A stretch of DNA of 64,000 bases, taken from the NCBI GenBank assembly GCA_900549475.1, contig UROF01000010.1, forward strand, positions 26,148-90,147. Reading direction: 5' to 3'. The DNA comes from an uncultured Eubacteriales bacterium (GTDB taxonomy: Bacteria; Bacillota; Clostridia; Oscillospirales; Oscillospiraceae). Below the pieces are notes generated by a model. That model saw only the letters and a list, made by a program, of their open reading frames with translations, ran no database searches and was not told where the DNA came from. The position numbers and the translations under genes were made by a program. This document shows, piece by piece, positions 26,389 through 34,619 of this stretch. Numbering within the stretch: position 1 is the stretch's first letter; every line of letters starts with the position of its first letter.

Positions 26389-27015
26389 TCACCCCTCCAG
26401 CAGCGTCAAAAGTTCCAGCCAGGCGTCCAGACAGCCGACCGGAGCTGTCCAAAGCCGGATGGAGAGGATATTGACCGCCTGCTGGCGAAGGCGGTAATAA
26501 TGCCGCTCCGAGATGTCCAGCCGGTACAGGATATCCGAGTGGCTTGGCCTGTCCGGCGTGATGAACGTCTGAAAGATGATGTTATACATCAGCTCCCCGT
26601 TGCCCGGCTTATGGCGCAGGACGGTCAGGGCCCCGTTGATCCGATCAAGTAGGAGTCGGGACTTCCGGATACTGAGCAGACGGTGCTCTAATTTCGCATT
26701 CCCCAGCGCTACCTGCGTATCCACCACACTGAGCAGCGCATCTAAGTCCTTCAGTGGCTGATCCAGTTCCTGAGCCACCTCACTGGGAAAGCACTCCAGG
26801 GCCCAAACGATGTCCCGATAGTGCTTGAGCATGACCTGGGTATTGTGGTACATATTCCGACGCAGCTCCTGCTCCGCAAGCCGCGCTTTCGCATTAGGGA
26901 TGTCCGGATCACCCACAATTCCTCTGCGCTCCAACAAACTGCGCAGCTGCTCTTTGGGAATCGCGCTTACCTGATTCGGCAGTTCACCACAAAGGGATGC
27001 CTTAAAATCTGCCAT
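26389..27015 (-). CDS. helical regulator-like protein, ArpU/RinA-type sigma-like C-terminus
   Basis: A 208-residue all-helical protein starting MADFKASLCGELPNQ. The C-terminal 60 residues (PSHSDILYRLDISERHYYRLRQQAVNILSIRLW) form a helix-turn-helix as in phage late-gene activators of the ArpU/RinA group. The start at 27015 follows GGAGG. It overlaps the upstream gene by 14 bases and is thus coupled to it. Probably controls element genes; target unknown. Confidence 0.65.
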   Translation of the reverse strand: MADFKASLCGELPNQVSAIPKEQLRSLLERRGIVGDPDIPNAKARLAEQELRRNMYHNTQVMLKHYRDIVWALECFPSEVAQELDQPLKDLDALLSVVDTQVALGNAKLEHRLLSIRKSRLLLDRINGALTVLRHKPGNGELMYNIIFQTFITPDRPSHSDILYRLDISERHYYRLRQQAVNILSIRLWTAPVGCLDAWLELLTLLEG

Positions 27016-28051
27016 GTTCAATACCTCCATCGTCCTGTCCCGCAGGTCCAGCCCGTGCGGAGTTTCCACGGAAAAATTCAAAATTCGGCGTCACTGGAGA
27101 ATTCCCTTGGCAGTCCTCCCAAACATACTCTAAAATCTTACCCAGAGAAAAATACGCGCGCGTATTATAGCAGTCCTCAGATGCAACACGGCACTCAACC
27201 TGCCCCCGGGGCAGCGCGGTACGGCTATACCAGGCGACCAGTTTGCAGATGCGGGCATGATCGCTCTGCTGTTTTTCGTGCGTATTGCCGTCTTTTTTGC
27301 GTATTTCTCGCAAAATGCGCTCGATTTCATCTTGGGATGGCAGCGTGAATTGTTCTCCAGTCGGATAGGCTGCGTTGAAGATGAGGCAGCCGAAAGCACC
27401 AGGCAGCTTATACAGCGGGAAGGCATCCGCATGTTTTCTGAAAAAGCGCCAAACTTTCGTCTTTTCCCATCCCCAGCGCCTGCCAAGGGATTCCAATGTC
27501 AAAACAGCGCCGTACTGCCCAAACTGGACAGCTGGCGCTGAGTAGGAAAACGCATTGCTCGGCTCCTGCCAAACTGTGCGGCACCAGAGATCCAGCCATG
27601 CGTCTGCCTCAGCAAATTGATAATTGCGCTCTGTAAGCCTCTGTGTGGCATTTCTGGGCAGACAGAGGAATCCATACCCCTCCGTCGTATAAACCGCCTC
27701 ACGGCCCATACAGGGCTCGCCAGAGCATCTTACGACCCAGTCCGTGACTTGATAGGTCAGTTTCTTTGTCTTCGCATCCAGCGTGTAAGAAATGTAGCCA
27801 AGTTCTGAGAGTTCGTCTATTAGTCTCATGGCCTGTTGCCGGCGCTTAACCCCCAGGATGCTTTTCAGGCCGACAATACCTCCTGCCCATCCTCCGGCGT
27901 TTACCTTATTGGTATAACCACAGTAGTGGGCCTGCCCATTTCGGAACGCTGCACGGGAGGCCATGCGAGTCCAGGCGCCCAGGACACCCTTTCCAGGTGG
28001 GATCTGATTGCGGGGTAGTTTTACCCATTGATATTTGAGCAGGCACTTCAT
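27002..28051 (-). CDS. winged-helix element protein, replication-initiator-like
   Basis: A 349-residue protein starting MKCLLKYQWVKLPRNQIPPGKG. The first 110 residues resemble the winged-helix start of phage replisome organisers and of some conjugative-element helix-turn-helix proteins (RRQQAMRLIDELSELGYISY). A second wHTH-like part lies around GAVLTLESLGRRWGWEKTKVW. There is no HUH, primase or helicase motif. The start follows GGGAGG. It is the first gene of the minus-strand block and diverges from the small zinc protein gene. Confidence 0.6.
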   Translation of the reverse strand: MKCLLKYQWVKLPRNQIPPGKGVLGAWTRMASRAAFRNGQAHYCGYTNKVNAGGWAGGIVGLKSILGVKRRQQAMRLIDELSELGYISYTLDAKTKKLTYQVTDWVVRCSGEPCMGREAVYTTEGYGFLCLPRNATQRLTERNYQFAEADAWLDLWCRTVWQEPSNAFSYSAPAVQFGQYGAVLTLESLGRRWGWEKTKVWRFFRKHADAFPLYKLPGAFGCLIFNAAYPTGEQFTLPSQDEIERILREIRKKDGNTHEKQQSDHARICKLVAWYSRTALPRGQVECRVASEDCYNTRAYFSLGKILEYVWEDCQGNSPVTPNFEFFRGNSARAGPAGQDDGGIEHGRF

Positions 28052-28076
28052 CTCGTTGGCCTCCCTTCTGTATAGA

Positions 28077-28105
28077 TTGAAAAAAGCCCTGCTCCGTGCT
28101 ACACT
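28077..28105 (+). promoter_or_regulatory. promoter of the small zinc-ribbon gene
   Basis: TTGAAA (28077-28082) and TACACT (28100-28105) are 17 bases apart, with a start near 28112 and an ATG at 28135. Confidence 0.5.
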
Positions 28106-28134
28106 GATAAACACGAAAGCGAGGCTTGATTAAA

Positions 28135-28302
28135 ATGCTATATGCCTGTGATAATTGCCATTACTTGTTCCCCAGAACAGTTGAAAAGACCTGTCCTGAC
28201 TGCGGGAAAACGACCATTCGCCCAGCAACCGACGAAGAACAAGAGGATTATAGAAAACGGCGTAATGAGAATCTTTGGACTGATGATAACGGTAGTTGTT
28301 GA
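28135..28302 (+). CDS. 55-residue zinc-ribbon protein
   Basis: A short gene encoding a rubredoxin-like knuckle pair: CDNC near the start and CPDC at residues 20-23, followed by a charged helix (DEEQEDYRKRRNENLW) and a final Cys. AAAGCGAGG lies upstream, and a promoter at 28077-28105 fits it. Similar tiny zinc proteins occur widely in Clostridia without known function. It diverges from the element block, so it may be outside the element. Confidence 0.65.
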   Translation: MLYACDNCHYLFPRTVEKTCPDCGKTTIRPATDEEQEDYRKRRNENLWTDDNGSC

Positions 28303-28870
28303 GTTCTGCCAGCAAAGCCGATTTTCTGACTCACTACCCATGCAGTTTTCTGCCTATAGCACATTTTTTATCTTTGTATATGAACTACATTTCTTGGGAT
28401 GTATTTTACACACCACAAATATAGAATTACGCCCGAGGCTCGTAAGTCTCGGGCGTTTCTTTTGCAGTATTCTTTTGGGGTATTCTTTACTTGGTACATC
28501 CCCAAACCCCTTTAATCTTTTCTATTGCAGCGGCCGTTTCTGCCAAAAGAGGCAAAATCGAAACGACTGCTTCCCCAATTATAACTGTACTATACCTACG
28601 TGCTATATCAGACTCTGTCTCAACTGGTGTAAAATTGGTGTAATTCATTAGGCAGCCATACCATCAAATCAACGATTTTCCAGGCATTACAGCGGTTTGG
28701 TGGGTTCTCTATGTATTTTCAATGCCTTTAGGTACATATGCACTCCTTGACAAGCAGCGCGTCAGCGCCGCATAATCTTCCAGTTTAACTAATGTATTGT
28801 AGCAGAAGCGTATTCCCTTGACAAGTTGGTTTCTGTGAACAAAGTTGTAATATTTTTGCTTCTTCCAGGC
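28303..28870. other. AT-rich gene-free stretch
   Basis: Nearly 570 bases with many stops in all frames and visibly lower GC than both flanks. It holds a terminator at 28429-28465 and a short direct repeat of TGGTGTAA (near 28624 and 28634). No RNA gene is recognisable. It lies where the element block meets housekeeping genes, so it may contain a decayed boundary. Confidence 0.5.
28429..28465 (+). terminator. rho-independent terminator
   Basis: ACGCCCGAG (28429-28437) pairs with CTCGGGCGT (28448-28456) and is followed by TTCTTTT. It suits the small zinc-ribbon gene about 130 bases upstream. Confidence 0.65.
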
Positions 28871-28906
28871 AAAAAAGCACCCCCGTCCGCCTTGCAGGGA
28901 CAGGGG
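28871..28906 (-). terminator. terminator of the ClpP-like gene
   Basis: On the minus strand CCCCTGTCC and GGACGGGGG form a stem with one mismatch, followed by GC and six T. Confidence 0.6.
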
Positions 28907-28930
28907 TTGACTTAGGAGATCTTCCGCTTT

Positions 28931-29755
28931 TCACTGGTCATGCTGGGTGCCGCCCTTTTCCTTGTTTCCTTCACTGTGGGAAGATTTTCCTGCGGAAGAG
29001 GAGCCGTTCTTTTTCTTTCTGGTTTTTCCCGGCACTGAAGACTGCTTTTGCTCCTGCCGCACGGAAGCGATCTGCTCATAGAGGCAGTCCAGGGCATCGC
29101 TCAGACCGCCGATGCGGTCGATGAGCCCCAGCTCCACCGCCTCCTCACCGTAGATCACACTGCCCACATCTGCCGCCATCTCTCCTGTTTTGAGCATCAG
29201 TCCCAGAAACTTTTTCTTGCTGATACGGCTGTTTTTAGCCACAAAGCTGACGATCCGCTCCTGGATGCGTTCAAAATAATTGAAGGTCTGGGGCGCGGCG
29301 ATGACAGTGCCGTTCATTCGCACCGGGTGAATGGTCATAGACGCTGAGGGTACGATCATGCTCACCTTGGGGGCTACCGCCAGAGGCACACCGATGGAGT
29401 GGCCACCCCCCAGCACCAGGCTCACCGTAGGCTTGCGCATACCAGCGATCAGCTCCGCGATACCCAGCCCCGCTTCGATATCGCCGCCCACAGTGTTGAG
29501 CAGCAAAAGGATGCCGTCGATGTCCCGGCTCTGCTCCAGGCTTGCCAGCAGAGGCATCACATGTTCATATTTGGTAGCCTTTGCCGTCTCCGGCAGTACC
29601 TGGTGGCCCTCCACCTGGCCCACAATGGTCAGGGTATAGATATTGCCCCGGTCGTCACGATTCACTGCCGCGCCAAAATCCACCAGCTGCTGAGGATCGG
29701 CAAACTGCCCATCATATTGGCCCGAATCGGGTTTCTTTTCTTTCTCAGTATCCAT
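28931..29755 (-). CDS. tepA: ClpP-class serine protease, TepA-like
   Basis: A 274-residue member of the ClpP/SppA-type crotonase-fold proteases. The catalytic Ser120 lies in GGGHSIGVP and His143 in TIHPVRMNG; the acid is probably in the region of DRIGG. Compared with ClpP it has a 40-residue N-terminal extension and a hydrophilic Lys/Ser-rich tail, as in Bacillus TepA, which aids degradation of signal peptides or translocation. RBS AAAGGAGG before the ATG. It diverges from ftsH, so two quality-control proteases are side by side. Confidence 0.85.
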   Translation of the reverse strand: MDTEKEKKPDSGQYDGQFADPQQLVDFGAAVNRDDRGNIYTLTIVGQVEGHQVLPETAKATKYEHVMPLLASLEQSRDIDGILLLLNTVGGDIEAGLGIAELIAGMRKPTVSLVLGGGHSIGVPLAVAPKVSMIVPSASMTIHPVRMNGTVIAAPQTFNYFERIQERIVSFVAKNSRISKKKFLGLMLKTGEMAADVGSVIYGEEAVELGLIDRIGGLSDALDCLYEQIASVRQEQKQSSVPGKTRKKKNGSSSAGKSSHSEGNKEKGGTQHDQ

Positions 29756-29866
29756 CGTTCTCCTCCTTTCTCCGCTCTATTCTCTGCACTACTCCGGCAA
29801 CTCATACGGATTTCTCCCGTTTTTTCTGCCTTTTCAAAAACTTTCCTTTTTGTTCACAGAAAATCC

Positions 29867-29895
29867 TTGATTTATCCTGAAAAAAATGCTATATA
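29867..29895 (+). promoter_or_regulatory. promoter of ftsH
   Basis: TTGATT (29867-29872) and TATATA (29890-29895) with a 17-base spacer; the ATG follows at 29935 with GAGGAGG. Confidence 0.55.
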
Positions 29896-29934
29896 CCCTT
29901 TAGATTTCACAAAAGCACCGAGGAGGAATCGCTT

Positions 29935-31755
29935 ATGCAAAAAGTGCAAAAGCCGAAAAAACCCCTGCTATTTTACTATCTGATCGTCATGGTGGTCCTG
30001 ATCCTGCTCAACACTCTGTTCTTCCCCAAGATCATGAAGCAGGAGATCACTCAGGTATCCTACAGTACCTTTATCTCCATGCTGGAAAACCACGAAGTCG
30101 CGGTGGCACAGGTGGAGGAGGACACTATCTACTTCACCGACAAGACGGAAAACGGTACGCTCTACAGCACCTCTACCTTCAATGATCCGGATCTGGTGGA
30201 CCGTCTGCTGGACTCCGGCTGCCAGTTTGACGAGGTAAAGGCGCCGGAGATGAATCCCATTCTCAGCTTTCTGCTGACCTTCATCCTGCCCATTGTGGTG
30301 TTTATCTTCCTGGGACAGCTGATGAGCCGGATAATGATGGACAAGATGGGCGGCGGCCCCATGGGCAACGCCATGCAGTTCGGCAAGAGCAACGCCAAAG
30401 TCTATATCGCCAGTGAGACCGGCATTAAATTCAACGACGTAGCCGGTGAGGATGAAGCTAAAGAAAACCTGATGGAGATCGTAGACTTCCTCCACAATCC
30501 CGCCAAGTACCAGGAGATCGGCGCCAAGATGCCCAAGGGCGTTCTGCTGGTTGGCCCTCCGGGTACCGGCAAGACCCTGCTGGCCAAGGCGGTGGCCGGC
30601 GAGGCCAATGTGCCCTTCTTCTCCATCTCCGGCTCGGAGTTCGTGGAAATGTTCGTGGGCATGGGCGCAGCCAAGGTCCGCGACCTCTTCAAGCAGGCCA
30701 ATGAAAAAGCCCCCTGCATCGTCTTTATCGATGAAATCGACACCATCGGCAAGAAACGTGACTCCCAGGGCATCAGCGGAAACGACGAGCGGGAGCAGAC
30801 CCTCAACCAGCTGCTCACCGAGATGGACGGCTTTGATGGAAGCAAGGGCGTAGTGATCCTGGCAGCCACCAACCGGCCCGAGACTCTGGACCCGGCTCTG
30901 CTGCGGCCCGGTCGGTTTGACCGGCGGGTACCGGTGGAGCTTCCCGACCTCCAGGGCCGGGAGGAGATCCTGAAAGTCCACGCCAAGAAGGTGAAGATGG
31001 GCGAAGATGTGGACTTCAACGCCATCGCCCGGGCTGCCTCCGGCGCTTCCGGCGCGGAACTGGCCAACATGATCAACGAGGCCGCCCTGCGGGCTGTCCG
31101 GTGCGGACGGAAATTCGTCAACCAGTCGGATCTCCAGGAGAGCATCGAGGTGGTCATCGCCGGTTACCAGAAGAAGAACAAGATCCTCTCTGACCACGAG
31201 CGGCTCATCGTCTCCTACCATGAGATCGGCCACGCCCTGGTGGCTGCCCTGCAAAGCGGCACCGCCCCTGTGGCCAAGATCACCATCATTCCCCGTACTT
31301 CCGGCGCTTTGGGCTACACCATGCAGGTGGAGCAGGAGGAGCGCAACCTCATGAGCAAGGATGAGCTCCTCAGTCAAATCGCTACCCTCACCGGCGGCCG
31401 GGCGGCAGAGGAGCTGGTATTCCACTCCATCACCACCGGCGCTTCCAACGACATCGAGAAGGCCACCAAGCTGGCCCGGGCCATGGTCACCCGTTACGGC
31501 ATGAGCGACCAGTTCGATATGGTCGCTCTGGAGACGGTGACAGGGCAGTACATGGGCGGAGATACCTCTCTGGCCTGTGCCTCTGAGACCTCTGCCAGAA
31601 TCGACCAGATGGTGGTGGACACCGTGAAGGCCCAGCATCAGAAGGCCCTGGAGCTTCTGCGCAGCCACGAGGACAAGCTCCACGAACTGGCCAAATTCCT
31701 CAGCGAGAAGGAGACCATTACCGGCGAAGAGTTTATGGAGATCCTGCATCAATAA
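29935..31755 (+). CDS. ftsH: ATP-dependent zinc metalloprotease FtsH
   Basis: A 606-residue membrane protease. Two transmembrane helices (about 11-30 and 107-130) flank the extracytoplasmic domain. The AAA domain has Walker A GPPGTGKT at about 207, Walker B IVFIDEID and the second-region arginine motif [21 protein letters not shown]. The M41 zinc site HEIGH is at about 429, with the third ligand in the region of the second conserved Asp further on. Full family length. It degrades damaged membrane and regulatory proteins. Monocistronic: own promoter, terminator at 31775-31808. Confidence 0.97.
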   Translation: MQKVQKPKKPLLFYYLIVMVVLILLNTLFFPKIMKQEITQVSYSTFISMLENHEVAVAQVEEDTIYFTDKTENGTLYSTSTFNDPDLVDRLLDSGCQFDEVKAPEMNPILSFLLTFILPIVVFIFLGQLMSRIMMDKMGGGPMGNAMQFGKSNAKVYIASETGIKFNDVAGEDEAKENLMEIVDFLHNPAKYQEIGAKMPKGVLLVGPPGTGKTLLAKAVAGEANVPFFSISGSEFVEMFVGMGAAKVRDLFKQANEKAPCIVFIDEIDTIGKKRDSQGISGNDEREQTLNQLLTEMDGFDGSKGVVILAATNRPETLDPALLRPGRFDRRVPVELPDLQGREEILKVHAKKVKMGEDVDFNAIARAASGASGAELANMINEAALRAVRCGRKFVNQSDLQESIEVVIAGYQKKNKILSDHERLIVSYHEIGHALVAALQSGTAPVAKITIIPRTSGALGYTMQVEQEERNLMSKDELLSQIATLTGGRAAEELVFHSITTGASNDIEKATKLARAMVTRYGMSDQFDMVALETVTGQYMGGDTSLACASETSARIDQMVVDTVKAQHQKALELLRSHEDKLHELAKFLSEKETITGEEFMEILHQ

Positions 31756-31774
31756 GCAACTGCCAACAAACAGA

Positions 31775-31808
31775 CAGCGGCCCGGGAGAGCTCTCTCCCG
31801 GGCCGCTG
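31775..31808. terminator. bidirectional terminator between ftsH and the GH18 gene
   Basis: Sixteen-base arms (31775-31790 with 31793-31808), very GC-rich, between two convergent genes. Confidence 0.75.
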
Positions 31809-31821
31809 CTGCTATATTGCT

Positions 31822-33480
31822 TTATTTCAGAATCGCCATCACATTGTAGTAGATACCGGCATCGCTGTAATTGGGAATGGTACCCAGCCGCCAGACCGAC
31901 ACGCTGGTAATACCGAAGAGTTTGGCCAAGGCCACCTTTTCTGCTACGCTGCGCTGGTCTTCATACCAGAGGAAGATGTGTTGTCCGCTCTCCGTGGTAT
32001 AGCGCAGATAGGGGTTGCGATAGGTGTCAGACCACCCCATCTCTGCCCCGCCGGTAAGGCGGCTATAAATGGTGGCGGTAGTGGGATAGACGGGCGAAGG
32101 CGAGGTGAGAAGGCCCTCCTCATCAGTCTCCCAGGCCAGGCTGGCAATGCTGATAGCCAGTGTCACCTTGGAGCGATCCTGGACGCCTGTTGCCCCGTCG
32201 CACACCGCCCGCAGAGAGTAATACACCGAACCAATGGGCGTAAGGGCAGTATTCTGGTAGTAGGTAGACCCCTCAAATCCCTCCAGGCTGGTGGTATTGT
32301 AGTTATGTGCCATCAGGATCACCTTGTCCGCCAGTTCGCCGATGGCCCGATAGTCGTAACCGTCGTAGTAGATACCATCGGAGGTGGCGGGCATTACCGC
32401 TACATACAGGGTCTTCCCTGCCGCTGTCAGTCGGGCATCCAGCTCCGTAATGAACTGGGTGTAATTGTCCTTCTGAGCGCTCCGCAGGCCCTCAAAATCC
32501 AGAGTTACACCGGTATAGGGGTTGTACCCCAACGCCTCATAGTTTCGGTTCAGCTCCGCCATAATGGCATCGATGGCCGCTGTCCGGTAGTCCGGATTTG
32601 CCAGCATAGTTGCCAGCTCCCCGGATGTGTTGTTCATAAATATACTCAAATGGAGCTTCACCCCGGCATTGCGAAGGACCTGCACCGGCTCCTCATAGCC
32701 CGAGGGAATGGCGTACTCATTGCCGCCGGCGCTGGTAGTCTCCAGACGAGGGCCAGCCGCCGGGTCACAGGTCATCCGGCTCCAGCCAAAGCTCACCGCG
32801 TCGAAGCTCTTGGCCAGCTCCAGCTGGCTGTAGGAGGAAATGGCATAAAAGGCGTGGGTGAATGATGTAGGCGCGATCTGCCGCTCATAGACCCGCACCA
32901 TCATGGCCGCCGCCTGCTCCCGTGTGGCGGTGGTCTCCGGCGCAAAGGAGGTGGCGGAGACACCGTTGATCATGCCGATGTCATAGGCGATGGCAATATA
33001 GCCCTTATCTGCTGACACGTCCGTAAAAGGCAGGGAGATCTTTGCCGCCTCCCCCTCTGCTATGGTCTGATACCCCAGGGCTCGTACCAGCATCACGGCC
33101 ATCTCCCGGCGGGTGATCGGCGTATCCGGAGAAAATGTACCGCCGGCATCCAACACACCGTTGGCCGCCGCCGTATTGATGTCATCTCTGGCCCAGCTCT
33201 TTCCAATGTCCGTAAAGGCATCGGTTCCGCCAGCCTTGCTCCAGCCGAACATCCGCACCAGCACGGTCACAAATTCCGCCCGGGTCATGGACCGGCCTAC
33301 GCCAAAGGTACCGTCCCCCATGCCGCCCATCAGTCCATATTCGCCTGCGGACAGAATGGCCTCCCGCGCCCAGCCGGATTCCGGCAGGTCGGAATAGTTG
33401 GCATTCGCTCCGTAGGCGATACCGGACACTAAAGACAGGGTCAGTGCGAAGGCTAACAGCGTACTGAAAAATCGTTTCAT
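31822..33480 (-). CDS. exported SLH-domain glycoside hydrolase family 18-like protein
   Basis: A 552-residue secreted protein: signal peptide (LSLVSGIAYGAN), three SLH modules over residues about 25-200 (MTRAEFVTVLVRMFGW, ITRREMAVMLVRALGY, ATREQAAAMMVRVYER), then a GH18 barrel. The GH18 active-site strand reads GVTLDFEGL, giving the catalytic Glu, and later strands have VMPATSDG, ILMAHNY and WYEDQRS. It resembles cell-wall or spore-wall GH18 proteins such as YdhD/YaaH. The start at 33480 follows a purine-rich GGGGAAC; an in-frame codon at 33504 is less likely. Confidence 0.88.
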   Translation of the reverse strand: MKRFFSTLLAFALTLSLVSGIAYGANANYSDLPESGWAREAILSAGEYGLMGGMGDGTFGVGRSMTRAEFVTVLVRMFGWSKAGGTDAFTDIGKSWARDDINTAAANGVLDAGGTFSPDTPITRREMAVMLVRALGYQTIAEGEAAKISLPFTDVSADKGYIAIAYDIGMINGVSATSFAPETTATREQAAAMMVRVYERQIAPTSFTHAFYAISSYSQLELAKSFDAVSFGWSRMTCDPAAGPRLETTSAGGNEYAIPSGYEEPVQVLRNAGVKLHLSIFMNNTSGELATMLANPDYRTAAIDAIMAELNRNYEALGYNPYTGVTLDFEGLRSAQKDNYTQFITELDARLTAAGKTLYVAVMPATSDGIYYDGYDYRAIGELADKVILMAHNYNTTSLEGFEGSTYYQNTALTPIGSVYYSLRAVCDGATGVQDRSKVTLAISIASLAWETDEEGLLTSPSPVYPTTATIYSRLTGGAEMGWSDTYRNPYLRYTTESGQHIFLWYEDQRSVAEKVALAKLFGITSVSVWRLGTIPNYSDAGIYYNVMAILK

Positions 33481-33577
33481 GATGTTCCCCTTCTTTCTCA
33501 CCAATTCGCCCCTGAACAGGGCCGTCGTTCATATTCAGATTAACATAAAACCGGCATTATCGTCAAGGCAGAAGAAA

Positions 33578-33611
33578 AAAAGCGGAGGTTCCCATAGGAA
33601 CCTCCGCTTTT
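33578..33611 (-). terminator. terminator of rpmF
   Basis: Fifteen-base perfect arms (33578-33592 with 33597-33611) around CATA, followed on the minus strand by further T and TTCTTC. Confidence 0.8.
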
Positions 33612-33621
33612 CTGCACAAAA

Positions 33622-33816
33622 TTACTCAGCCACGGTGGACTTGACGACCTTTACCTGACGGCCGTTATAGGTACCGCACTCAGTGCACATTCTGTGGGGC
33701 AGGCGCATCGCGCCGCACTTGGGGCACTTGACCAGACCGGGCACCTCCAGCTTCCAAACGGAGCTGCGGCGCTTGTCGCGTCTTGCCTTAGATACTTTAC
33801 CCTTGGGGACTGCCAT
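33622..33816 (-). CDS. rpmF: 50S ribosomal protein L32
   Basis: A 64-residue basic protein beginning MAVPKGKVSKARRDKRRS, with a CPKC and CTEC zinc-ribbon pair. Length and sequence fit bacterial L32. It is the second gene after yceD, the usual arrangement. Confidence 0.97.
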   Translation of the reverse strand: MAVPKGKVSKARRDKRRSSVWKLEVPGLVKCPKCGAMRLPHRMCTECGTYNGRQVKVVKSTVAE

Positions 33817-33843
33817 GATGACACCTCCTGTATATCTGAATTC

Positions 33844-34356
33844 TTATTTTTTCTCGCCATTGTCCTTGTCCAGAAGCTTGGCCAACACCGCCAATCGAGG
33901 ATCCACTTCCTTTTTACAGGTGCAGGTCCCCTGGTTGAGATCGACGCCGCAGCCCGGGCAGATGCCCTTGCAGTCCTCTGAACAGAGGGTCTTCGTGTCC
34001 ATCTCCAGGATGAATACCGTCCTGGCCAGATCCCCGAGGTCTACCGCCCCATTCTCCAGAAGGAGGATATCATCGCTGTCCTCGCTTTCCAGCTCCTCCG
34101 CCAGCATGCACTCATACCGGACGGTCTTGGGCTGGTCAAAAGGCTTGAGACAGCGGTCACATACGGACTTGAGGACGGTGCTCGCCTCAAACTGCAGCAG
34201 GAGCATCCCCGCGACATTCCGCACGTCGCCGGTAACCACAACCGGAGACTGTATGGGATGTCTGCCGCCGAAGTCCACATCGGACAGATCCAATTCAAAC
34301 CGGAAATCTATCCGCTCTCCGGGGGCGTTGATGATCTTTCTAACGTCTAAAAGCAT
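33844..34356 (-). CDS. yceD: YceD/DUF177 family protein
   Basis: A 170-residue protein with the CDRCL block and a C-terminal cysteine set (CSEDCKGICPGCG, CTC) typical of DUF177. It lies 27 bases upstream of rpmF, the conserved pairing, and in other bacteria is linked to large ribosomal subunit RNA accumulation. A consensus promoter lies 28 bases upstream. Confidence 0.92.
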   Translation of the reverse strand: MLLDVRKIINAPGERIDFRFELDLSDVDFGGRHPIQSPVVVTGDVRNVAGMLLLQFEASTVLKSVCDRCLKPFDQPKTVRYECMLAEELESEDSDDILLLENGAVDLGDLARTVFILEMDTKTLCSEDCKGICPGCGVDLNQGTCTCKKEVDPRLAVLAKLLDKDNGEKK

Positions 34357-34383
34357 AGCACACCTCGCAAAGACACGAGTAGT

Positions 34384-34412
34384 ATTATAGTAGAAAGAGG
34401 TCGGATTGTCAA
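34384..34412 (-). promoter_or_regulatory. consensus promoter of yceD-rpmF
   Basis: Perfect TTGACA (34407-34412) and perfect TATAAT (34384-34389) with a 17-base spacer on the minus strand, fitting strong ribosomal-gene expression. Confidence 0.85.
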
Positions 34413-34513
34413 ATACTTTTTTTAATTTTTATCTGCTTTTTTATTTTGCCCAGCCTCCTATCCTCCCGCCGGGATACCCATGCCATCACCCGGGCGTCGC
34501 GGTGACAGGGCAA

Positions 34514-34551
34514 GCCCCTTCTCCGTCAGGCAAAGCTGCCGGAGAAGGGGC
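34514..34551 (-). terminator. terminator of the reductase operon
   Basis: Twelve-base perfect arms (34514-34525 with 34540-34551) and an inner GGCA/TGCC stem, about 70 bases after the last stop codon of the 46.4-34.6 kb operon. The T run is poor. Confidence 0.6.
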
Positions 34552-34619
34552 CGTTTCTCACTTTTGATTGCCGGCGCTGATCCCGGCAGCCACTTCCGTC
34601 CTCTTCTGGAGGAGGGAAC

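Noticed and set aside
10609..28900. att direct repeats bounding the element block
   Set aside because: Reading both junctions by eye gave no convincing repeat longer than about 10 bases; an alignment against an empty site would be needed.
29968..31752. 594-codon open frame on the minus strand opposite ftsH
   Set aside because: It is the mirror of a GC-rich gene with strong codon bias; the protein has no family features and ftsH on the plus strand is complete.
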